A stretch of 64,000 nucleotides of DNA, taken from positions 85,867,960-85,931,959 of the forward strand of contig OX377206.1 in NCBI GenBank assembly GCA_947396885.1, given 5' to 3'. Below the pieces are notes generated by a model. That model searched no databases. It was not told where the DNA came from and was given only the letters and a program-made list of their open reading frames with translations. Source of the stretch: Heligmosomoides polygyrus polygyrus (Eukaryota > Nematoda > Chromadorea > Rhabditida > Heligmosomidae). The position numbers and the translations under genes were made by a program. Below are positions 44,212 through 52,567 of this stretch, piece after piece. Every line of letters starts with the position of its first letter. Position 1 is the stretch's first letter.

Positions 44212-45345
44212 CGCAGCGTTGCAAGGCACGAACCGAGCCTTATGGATCAGTGCTGAAGCCATGTCAGCTTCATGTCCTGTAAGCAGCACGCCACTATGAA
44301 ATTTGATGATAGACGTGCGCACTTTTGCGGACAAGACAAGAGAACCATCTAATTGAACAGTATCCTTCCAGAAATGCTCTATCCAAATCTTGGTCAACAG
44401 CTGCAGTCAACTTCATATCATCAGTGCTAACAATGCCAAGATTTATGGAAAGTCGGACGGTGCTCTATCCAAAATTGTCCCAAAAAGTATGAAGCATCCC
44501 CATTTCGTAGTTCCCCGCACCATATTCACTCTGAGGTTGGTATGCTGACAGCACTGATCCGAAGATGTTGTATTTTCGCAACGATTGGTCTTACAGTACA
44601 TAGCGGTATCAAATGTGGTAGCCTAGCAAGAACTTCTGGTCAGGCACTCACCCTTCCTCCCCTACTATACATAAAAGTGTAGAGGGAAACATGCGCAGTT
44701 CTGCTTTAGAGGATTTGTAAAGAAATACCTTTCCTGAGGGATTCTGGACCAAGTTGTGAGGCTGCTGACCAACAGGACGGGGATCATGCCTGAAAGAACT
44801 GATCCTGATAGCGTGTCTTGCTGTATTTAGCTCGAAAAAGATTGTTAGGTCACTCACGAGAATGGACGCAACTCAAATAGCTGATATATATCTTCCACCC
44901 TGCCATTTGGGTTGTCAGGAGAGATCATCACGAACTCCCCTTCTATTGGGATCAGTATTCCTGGGCCTATTGTTATCGGACGATCAGTCGTCGATTGTCT
45001 TCCGTGCGCAGATCGCTCCTGCTGCAGGTTTGTGATTTCAATCACATCGAAGAAGGTGCTATCAGTAGCAGCCTCTGAATGGTGAAGAACGTTAAGAACG
45101 AAACTGGTGCCAGCACTAAGGAATAAGCAGATCACACCTTCTGGCAGCGTGCCGATGGTGTCCCCAGTCGAAGACAGTGACCTCATGATCGAGCGATCTT
45201 CTGTCGGACCCTAGAAAGGTTTGCAGAAAAACGGCCTCAAACTCGACAGATGCACGAGGTATTAACCGTGGATGACATTACGGGTTGATTCTTCTCTGCT
45301 ACAGTAGGAAGCTGTGCGTACGACACGTTCGCCATGCTGTTCAAC
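44212..45345 (-). CDS. Possible spliced host gene, function unknown
   Basis: Several minus-strand segments look like exons. One is near 45345-45300 (GELNSMANVSYAQLPT), followed by a 92-nt GT-AG interval. The next runs from about 45210 to 44855 and ends just before GTGAGTGA; it reads SLSSTGDTIGTLPEGVICLF..., then DRPITIGPGILIPIEGEFVM and RVEDIYQLFELRPFS. A third lies at about 44800-44729, between CTATCAG and a GTATTTC donor (RHDPRPVGQQPHNLVQNPSGK). A fourth lies at about 44402-44212 (LSAKVRTSIIKFHSGVLLTG). Splice sites fit nematode norms, and a degraded copy exists at 25.4-25.8 kb. No family was recognised; the last exon may belong to something else. Confidence 0.35.
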
Positions 45346-45354
45346 TCCCCGTCC

Positions 45355-45716
45355 CCCTTCACTAGCACTAGATCTGTTGAAATTTTGCAAAGGACGGTAG
45401 TAGCTTTACCATCAGAGCTAATGCAAACACAATGATGACATCAACGTAAATGAAGCAGAGGCAACGCATTTCTATTCTTTCGGCTACCCTTATCAAACTT
45501 CGAAAACCGAACACAGCTCCAACAGCAGCACTTTGAACAGCGCGAGATAAGAGATAACCACACTTCGGACCAGCTGGAACACTTTGCAGTAGAGTTCTGG
45601 TATTCTAGCCATTGCCCTGAGCTGAGGAATCGAACAAGGAACAAGCGACTCCAAAAAGCTCCCCGGAAACTCATCTAGTCCATCAAAAGCAGGCGACATT
45701 TCAGCTCTTGTGAGGG
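45355..45716. repeat. Copy of the 26-28 kb array unit
   Basis: Shares the ATTCTAGCCATTGCCCTGAG-like and GGAACAAGCGACTC-like segments with array units. Lies directly upstream of the possible host gene, as the 26 kb units lie next to its broken copy. Confidence 0.45.
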
Positions 45717-45800
45717 ACTGTTCATACTTCGCGACAGCAGCGACATGAGCGCAGCACCCGTAGCGTGCGCTGCGTGTGCAGTGCGCGGAAGTATGAACAG
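45717..45800. mobile_element. Small MITE, CTGTTCATACTTCGCG ends
   Basis: Inverted ends CTGTTCATACTTC(C)GCG at 45719 and 45797 around a GC-rich palindrome. Similar ends occur near 44190 and 46960. Confidence 0.55.
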
Positions 45801-45861
45801 GCGACAGCAGCAACTGGAACGACTGGAGCGACAACGCTGGCGCTCTACTATGAACACTTTT

Positions 45862-46746
45862 GGCACTATTGTACTTTCACAACTCCACGAGACGAGGAGA
45901 GGTCGAAAATTTTTTTTCGCCCAAACTTTGGCTAGGGGGGTTATTTGGGGTGCTGATCACGAATCTGAGATCCGTTTTCAAAATTACGGCCGATTACGGT
46001 AGGTTACGGTAGGTACGGGTGACTAAGGCTGCCAAGGTCATGATCACCGATTTCGCCCAAACTTCGCCTATGGGGTTATTCGGGGTGCTGATCACAAATC
46101 TGACATCCGTTTTTCGTTTTACGCTGGAGTACGGTAGGTTACGGTAGGTACGGGTGACTAAGGCTGCCAAGGTCATGATCACCGATTTCGCCCAAACTTC
46201 GCCTATGGGGGTTATTTGGGATGCTGATCACGAATCTGACATCCGTTTTTCGTTTTAAGCTGGAGTACGGTAGGTTGCGGTGGTTACTGGTGAGTATGGG
46301 TACCGGTGAGTAAGGTAATGGTCACCGATTGCGCCCAAACTCCAGCGTAAAACGAATAACGGATGTCAAATTCGTGATCAGCACCCCGAACGACCCCCAT
46401 AGGCGAAGTTTGGGCGAAATCGGCGATCATGACCTTGGCAGCCTTAGTCACCCGTACCTACCGTAACCTACCGTAATCGGCCGTAATTTTGAGAACGGAT
46501 GTGAGATTCGTGATCAGCACCCCGAATAACCCCCATAGGCGAAGTTTGGGCGAAATCGGCGATCATGACCTTGGCAGCCTTAGTCACCCGTACCTACCGT
46601 AACCTACCGTAATCGGCCGTAATTTTAAGAACGGATCTCAGATTCGTGATCAGCACCCCAAATAACCCCCCTAGCCGAAGTTTGGGCGAAAAATTTTTTT
46701 TTCGACCTCTCCTCGTCTCGTGGAGTTGTGAAAGTACAATAGTGCC
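45862..46746. mobile_element. GATCACG-core foldback element (copy 3, largest)
   Basis: 885 bp. The ends GGCACTATTGTACTTTCACA are perfectly inverted, flanked by a perfect 8-bp duplication ACACTTTT (45854-45861 and 46747-46754). Each arm contains three tandem units of about 135 bp (left starts near 45951, 46086 and 46222; right mirror copies near 46360, 46495 and 46630). Each unit has GATCACGAATCTGACATCCG, CGGTAGGTTACGGTAGGTAC and a GTCATGATCACCGATTTCGC segment. No ORF. Confidence 0.88.
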
Positions 46747-46990
46747 ACACTTTTCGGCGGTGTGCGCTCTGTTTTAATCGATTCGCATGTTTTGCACGGG
46801 GGACAGGAGCGACGAGAGCGCAGCCACAAGAACGACAAGAAAGACAAGAGCGAATAGAGCGACAGCCACAAAGCAATGAACAGTGTTCGGCGGTGCGCGC
46901 TCGGTTTTATTCGATATGCGTGTTTTGCGCGGGTGCAAGTCGCCCTTGTCGCGAAGTAGCGAAGTATGAACAACCCCTGACTCGCCGCGA

Positions 46991-47330
46991 GGGCACGTTT
47001 AAATTCGACGCTAAGCGACGCGACGCCCTACTGTGGCCACATTGATCGAGCGACGCGAACAGCCGGCGACGCGGTCACGGCCCCGGACTTCAACCGCCTT
47101 TGCTGAGGAATAGAACAATGAGCAAGTGACTGTAATAAGCTTCTCCAAAGATCTCATTAACTCCATAGATGAGGAGACGAAACCCGATGAGTAATTAGAG
47201 CTGTTGACTTGCCGCTAGAAGTACATACGTACGGACGAAGTGCGGAAGGTTCTTTGAGGACCATGCTTGGCGGAAAATAAGGATGAAACGGTGCAAACTC
47301 CGCCGATATGTGGGCCTAAATCTATAACTA
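46991..47330. repeat. MITE fragment plus array-unit copy
   Basis: 46991-47090 carries a CGACGCGACGCCC...GGCCACATTGATCGAG core of the Harbinger-like family. 47097-47330 matches the 26-28 kb units (GCTGAGGAATAGAACAATGA and CATGCTTGGCGG). Confidence 0.5.
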
Positions 47331-47775
47331 ATATTTTGTAGAATGCTTTATTTTTGGTACAGTATAGCTGGAGTATCCAAGCATATTAGTTTCACAGGGC
47401 TCGTCACCGAGCAATGTTTTTTGTTGAGAGTGCTCGCTAATTCGTTCCGTATTCAGATTGAGATGGTTCCAGAAGTTCGTCCCCATTATGTAACTTCTGC
47501 AAGGAGAAACAGTATTGCCCCATCAGATCTAGTGTTTTTTGAGAGCTACTTCGTATTTTACCTGGAGTCTTTCAAGAGTGGAACTGCAAACTTGAAAGCA
47601 AACCACTATGCAAAAAACGCAAAATTTTGGTAAGCAGACCTAGTATAAGACAAGCGCCTTAAATGGCTTCCCTATGCTACGTTTAGGCGAAGAAATTTTC
47701 CTATATTCTGAATCGTGAAAGCACGATATCACTTGTGAGTCAGGTTTCTTTTCTGGCATCCTTTTCGATGCGATT
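47331..47775. other. No recognised feature
   Basis: A 96-residue open frame at 47343-47633 has no recognisable domain; otherwise nothing seen. Confidence 0.35.
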
Positions 47776-47935
47776 CTATATAGGTGCTTTGGTTGATTGT
47801 TGCGGATCTTTTTTAGAAAGTGTACAAATGTTGCACCTTAGCAGAGCCGAACAGGAACCACTCCGTCCTTACCACGCCGCTCCTCTATCCACTGCGCCAA
47901 CACTTCCCTTTCCGACCCACTTGAGCCCAACCGCC
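47776..47935. repeat. Single diverged arm of the 1-2396 element
   Basis: GTGCTTTGGTTGATTGTTGC, CACCACTCCGTC-like and CTATCCACTGCGCC segments match the right arm at 2203-2315, including the complement of the A box. Confidence 0.6.
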
Positions 47936-48596
47936 ACCAACAGTCCAACTTCCGTCGTCCCTAACTGAATTGTGTTTCGGTCGAGATACTTGCATTTTGT
48001 TGTTGCCAACAGAGAGGCGATTCTGCCATATACAACACTTGGGCTGCTCCGACCTGACGTTGAGATAGTCTCCTGGTTGGGCAGCCATGCAGCCGACTAG
48101 ATCGTCGCGATTTTTGTTTGATTGATCTGTAAGTGCTGCCTGTATGAAAAAGCGATGTGAGAGTATGTGCGCTCTTGATAGCTTTTCTTTTTATATCGGT
48201 TGCATTTGTGTTGCTCCACATTAACAGAATTTCTGTTATCTACAAATAAAAATGGCGACGATTCGGTCGAGTGCATGGCGCGATCTCTCATCTCAGAACA
48301 TTACATGATTGCTGCATCCTTGCGATTTAAAACGAAACGTAATTTACTATTTTTTCATTGAAAGCTAAAAGTTCAGTAACATTTCAAACGGTGTGCTCCA
48401 ATTACTGGGCAAGTGAATTCAAAATTTTCGAGAGCGTCATACTAAATTTTCCCCGAGCAAAAATTATTTTAACCGTCCTGGAAAATCTCGGTTTTAATTT
48501 GCATAAAGATTGTTCTGATTTCGAAAATGTTCAATCTGGTCTCAAAAGCGTGCGGAAAGCTTGCTCCGAAGAGTGTCTAATTTGATTAGAAAACTG
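47936..48596. other. No recognised feature
   Basis: Short open frames only; no motif recognised. Confidence 0.35.
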
Positions 48597-48790
48597 GGAT
48601 CTATCCTAGTCGAGAGGGGGCACAGCCTAAGGTGACAGTTGCGTCCAGCATTTCACGACACGTCACTACATTCTCTGACAAGGGAAGGGTTTGGAGCATA
48701 TGTCTGAATGGGGGAAGCGACTCATATAGGGAGAATTCCCACCCCCCAATTAGTATGAAAATGTTTAAATTTTGCCAAGTCGTCAAACTC
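48597..48790. mobile_element. MITE, GGGATCTATCCTA family
   Basis: The left end GGGATCTATCCTAGTCGAGA is near identical to the copy at 12533; the right end (CCCCCCAATTAGTATG) is degraded. Confidence 0.5.
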
Positions 48791-48827
48791 AAGGAGTAGG
48801 GGTCACAATCGGATACGGCGCATCACG

Positions 48828-49045
48828 AGTTTGGGGGTCTTGTGCGCCCGCGATGCCCCTACCGGCAAGCGGCTCGGAGCGCAGTGGAAGTGTGGCTGCT
48901 TCGTGCGAGGAAGGTCGGGGGTTTGGTTCCTGTGAGCTGCTGCATTTCTGCATTTCAACTGACTGGTTGAGATTTAGGGATTCTGATGTCTATAACATTT
49001 CCAGACGTTTTCTGCGCATTTTCCAGCTGTACGCTGTGGTATTTA
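48828..49045 (+). repeat. tRNA-like SINE, family B
   Basis: Matches the copy at 24760-25010: CGGAGCGCAGTGGAAG, GCTTCGTGCGAGGAAGGTC, TGCGCATTTTCCAGC. Confidence 0.55.
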
Positions 49046-49096
49046 ACATGGTGATGTACAAATGTTCAACACCAGTGATACACAGGTGCAAAGTGC

Positions 49097-49635
49097 ATGA
49101 AGCAGCAGTGGGCACAATGCTTGGCATCGTATAAACAGGCTTTCACAGTTTGTTTTCATACATGGACCAATGACCTCAGGAAAAATCATCCTGCTCGGAT
49201 TTTCAAAAGAGATCAGGATGTGACGTCGGAGGTGGTTAAAATGAGAAACGAGGTCTGTGAATCTCGCAAATTAACCTAAACGGCACAGATACACTCTTTC
49301 GCTTATCTTTGCCTTTTACTTGGAAATCACAGGTCTGCTGAAGGTTTTCAAAAACCTAACACTAACAGTCTTCGCCGATGCTCGAGTGGTGATCCACCTG
49401 CTCCCGCTGAAGTGTGGCCCACCTTTAGACAAGGAACCTTCGAGGGAAGAAATCAAGCTGGCTGAACGGATGGCCAGCATAATCAAGTTCTTCGAAGCTT
49501 GTCAAGAAGTTGACGAAGGCGAACAGCTGGAAGTGGAGGAAGAACAAGAAGAAGATTGTGATCTGCGAGATGAACTGATGGACGTGGAGAGGCAAGCAAG
49601 CACTGCACAGCAGTGGGCGGAGGAGCCTGTAGGTT
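49097..49635 (+). CDS. Possible two-exon gene fragment, acidic protein
   Basis: Exon-like segment one (49097-49253) encodes KQQWAQCLASYKQAFTVCFH... and KRDQDVTSEVVKMRNE before a GTCTGT donor-like site. Segment two starts after AAATCACAG (49333) and reads GLLKVFKNLTLTVFADARVV, EPSREEIKLAERMASIIKFF, then a Glu-rich stretch (EEEQEEDCDLRDELMDVE) and TAQQWAEE before GTAGGT at 49628. The composition and the splice-like borders suggest real coding sequence. No family recognised; phase compatibility was not verified. Confidence 0.3.
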
Positions 49636-49782
49636 TTATACGCCATCCGCATTGTGACCAGTCAGCGTTTTTCTGTTTCATGCATTTTGTGCCTGTCTAC
49701 CACCGGTGTTGAGCGTTTATACATGATTATGTTGAATAGCTTTGGTTAGAAATCCGGTCAGTGCAAAAATATAGCAGCGCAG

Positions 49783-49903
49783 AGGAACCGTGCGACGCGA
49801 TGGCATGTGCAGTGGCCGAAATGATCAATCCCATCGCTCGATCAATTTGGCCATGCATCGCGTCGCGCGTCGCGTGCACTCTAAACAAGGCCTCAGGCCC
49901 TTC
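49783..49903. mobile_element. MITE fragment, CGACGCGATGGCATG core
   Basis: GTGCGACGCGATGGCATGTG and GCATCGCGTCGCGCGTCGCG flank a CGCTCGATCAATTTGGCCAT core shared with the Harbinger-like family. Confidence 0.5.
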
Positions 49904-50924
49904 CCTTGTGAGTCAGTATGGATGACCCCGGCTGCGGGACATTATGTACGAATGGTCGCCGCGGACGCGGCGACTCGCGCGGCGAGCGCGGCAGAAGACG
50001 TCGCAATTGGGTGACTTCAGCGGCCAGTGGTATCTAGACCTGCATCAAAACTTGCACATCAAGTGTTAGAAGTGTAAACAAACTCAGTTTCGCTGCAATA
50101 GTGTGTCATATTTTCAGCTTTTCCTGAAGAAGCATCATATAAAAGTGAGCATTAGAACGTTGCTTAGTTTTATAACTCGAACTCAATTTCTGAACCAGAA
50201 CATGTTCTCCCCCAGCTCCTGCAACAGCAGGAAGAGATATCAACAACACAAAGCTAGGGTCTGCAGCAAGTCATGAGGCACAGCTCCCATGACCGCAGCG
50301 GAGCTCATCGCGCACGCGACAGTCGTCGTCGCGGGCGCGGCGACCATTCGTACATAAAGACCGCCCCTCGGATGACCCCTCATCATTTGTCGGTAGGTGA
50401 GACTGAGACAAATTCAAGGGATAGGTTGGAGTGCAAAAAACATCGCACACCCCCTCCTCCTCCGTCTACGATCAGTCCATAGCAGACGTGTGAAACTAGG
50501 GCTGAGGATGCTAAGAAAGGAACAACGAGAAAGTCGAACGCCTCTTTCTGAGGCAAATACCACATTTCTGCTCGCTAGACCACACTGTTCGAAACATTCA
50601 TTCCGTTCAACGGCGACACAAATTTCCAGTAAGAACGCACAAGTAGAACAACACATCAGCAAGCCAAAGAAATGCTCCATAGTCTTCAACGCTGGCAAGG
50701 TTACTTCGTCAATCTGTGTGGCACTACGTCAGAACCGCAGTAAGGCTTTCAAATGAGATGAAGGGTAGCTCTCAACTAACCCCCCACCACTTAAACATGC
50801 ATGAGCTCTACAGTGCAACGTTTCTACATGAGCAGCAGGTAACACGCTTAGAAGTCAGAGCTTTACAGGATATGCGGCCTCTCGTACCCTGACATCTTCT
50901 ACCTAAAGTGATCTGTGACCCGGG
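49904..50924. other. No recognised gene
   Basis: CG-rich palindromic bits at 49955-50000 and 50295-50345 suggest degraded MITE ends (GCGACAGTCGTCGTCGCGGG). Open frames at 50383-50756 show no domains. Confidence 0.35.
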
Positions 50925-51065
50925 ACTGGATTCATCAACAATTAAACCTGCGGGTATGCGGATTTAATAGGGTAGAGAAAAGCGCTAGAGATGAATGCTT
51001 TATTGCGGGTATCTCTACCCCCCCCCCCTATACCCGCGGGTTTAGTCGTTGACGAATCCGGCTCC
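50925..51065. mobile_element. Palindromic MITE, GGATTCATCAAC ends
   Basis: CGGGACTGGATTCATCAAC (50921 on) pairs with GTTGACGAATCCGGC (51048-51062). Inner GCGGGTAT/ATACCCGC repeats. Related to 17055-17425. Confidence 0.5.
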
Positions 51066-51457
51066 AGAAGAGAATCTTTATGTAATACCTTGAGAACATA
51101 CAACAAAAAAATTGTCTACATTGCAACTATGTGTAGTGTTCGAACGACGAATGCAACTATGCTTGGATACATTGACAATCCCATGTAGCCTTCGTTCCTT
51201 AGCCGTCTTGGTGTGGACCATCGGTGATCCTCGTCCGATTCGTCGTCTCCATCCTTTTTCAGCCACTCTACGCAGCTTTGTGGCAGCTCGTCAACTCCGA
51301 GAACGTCATTCAGAAGTTCCATCAGTGAGCTGAAACAGCTAGTTACGTCAATGACCGATAGAAAACCACATAACACCTTCAGTATGTTGCCAGCAGGCCT
51401 ACGCCTAGGTCCATTATGAGACCATGGCCGTGGAACATTCGAATAAACACGGTTTCT

Positions 51458-51489
51458 GTGCTCTCCTCCGCATCAGCGGAGGAGAGCAC
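51458..51489. repeat. Perfect 14-bp hairpin with 4-nt loop
   Basis: GTGCTCTCCTCCGC, ATCA, then the exact complement. Isolated. Confidence 0.8.
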
Positions 51490-51806
51490 ATACTATCCAT
51501 TTCCCCCGTTCAGACCTACGCCTGAGACCCTTCCCTGATGAGTCCGACGAACTACAGCGGTCTGTTTTGAAGGACAGGGTCCGTGCCAAGCGCCACCACA
51601 ACTTGAGGTCTACAGTGTAGAAGGGATCCTCGCGTCGGGAGTGGGAACGACTTCATCTTCAGGTGACCTACGGCCCATCGCCAAAGACTTCACCAAGCAG
51701 TTCCCAGCTTCTCTCTTCTTGAAACCTCAGCATGGTGAAGTAGGTTGTTGTCAGTATGCTGTGCCAAACGAGGTTTTTAGGTGGATCTTTATTATTGCGA
51801 CCTGAC

Positions 51807-51830
51807 GTTTCGACTTTCCGTCGTCTTCAG
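51807..51830 (-). ncRNA. CTGAAGA-hairpin-GAAAC motif (hammerhead-like core), copy 1
   Basis: On the minus strand: CTGAAGA, one base, GAC-GGAAA-GTC hairpin, GAAAC. The same architecture as at 43561-43585 with a different but still paired stem, in the same position downstream of a Penelope-like C-terminal relic. Cleavage-site helix not identified. Confidence 0.35.
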
Positions 51831-52053
51831 AGGCCTGAAAGTGGAGCAACAGGTTTATATTTGCGCTCTACTCCACCAAGCGCCTTAGCCGCCCTAGCAT
51901 TTTTCGTCCCACTCCCGGAGTCACTACAGAGAGCCCGAATGTAAGAGACGAACTCACGCATAGGATCCACCGTAGAGGCTGGAATTCGCCCACGCTAGAA
52001 GACCAGTAGAGGCGAATGAGACCCACTCAGTGGGATTGTCGCCGACCGGTCAC

Positions 52054-52300
52054 TTACAGTTCACAATGAGACACAAATGGCAAGAACTCACTCGTAACAG
52101 AGAGGCACTCATTTCGGTTGTTCATTACCGGATTTCTACTAAAAATCCAGAACGCCTCTAACGCTTTCCTTGCCGATGTTTCTCCTTCAACGGCCAAAAT
52201 GCTGCACTTCACCTCAAAATCGTTCCCGTTGTGCGCATCAATTCTATGTTTACCAAGCGGACTTCTTGGTAATCCACGTCTTTTGCTGGCTAGATATTTT
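52054..52300 (-). pseudogene. Penelope-like retroelement, C-terminal relic at gap edge
   Basis: The minus-strand reading LGKHRIDAHNGNDFEVKC..., then SILAVEGETSARKALEAFWI, NPVMNNRNECLSVTSEFLPF and a stop just beyond. It is the better-preserved relative of the relic at 43790-44015 and fits the carboxyl terminus of Penelope-like proteins after the GIY-YIG region. Upstream sequence is lost in an inverted duplication and the scaffold gap. The frame is open here, so the element could have been intact. Confidence 0.5.
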
Positions 52301-52367
52301 AGTAGAAATCCGGTAATGAACAACCGAAATGAGTGCCTCTCTGTTACGAGTGAGTTCTTGCCATTTG
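52074..52367. repeat. Perfect 71-bp inverted repeat ending at the scaffold gap
   Basis: 52074-52144 is exactly the reverse complement of 52297-52367, with 152 bp between. The right arm stops at the first N. It inverts part of the Penelope-like coding sequence, so an assembly or library hairpin artefact is likely. Confidence 0.85.
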
Positions 52368-52567
52368 NNNNNNNNNNNNNNNNNNNNNNNNNNNNNNNNN
52401 NNNNNNNNNNNNNNNNNNNNNNNNNNNNNNNNNNNNNNNNNNNNNNNNNNNNNNNNNNNNNNNNNNNNNNNNNNNNNNNNNNNNNNNNNNNNNNNNNNNN
52501 NNNNNNNNNNNNNNNNNNNNNNNNNNNNNNNNNNNNNNNNNNNNNNNNNNNNNNNNNNNNNNNNNNN
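52368..52567. other. Scaffold gap (200 N)
   Basis: Exactly 200 N, a conventional gap size. Sequence on either side belongs to different elements; any 5' LTR, primer-binding site and gag of the gypsy element may lie here. Confidence 0.99.

Noticed and set aside
52118..52567. Open frame starting at 52118 that appears to continue across the N gap into the retroelement ORF
   Set aside because: It reads the antisense of a Penelope-like relic and an inverted duplicate, then crosses Ns; continuity is an accident of N translation.
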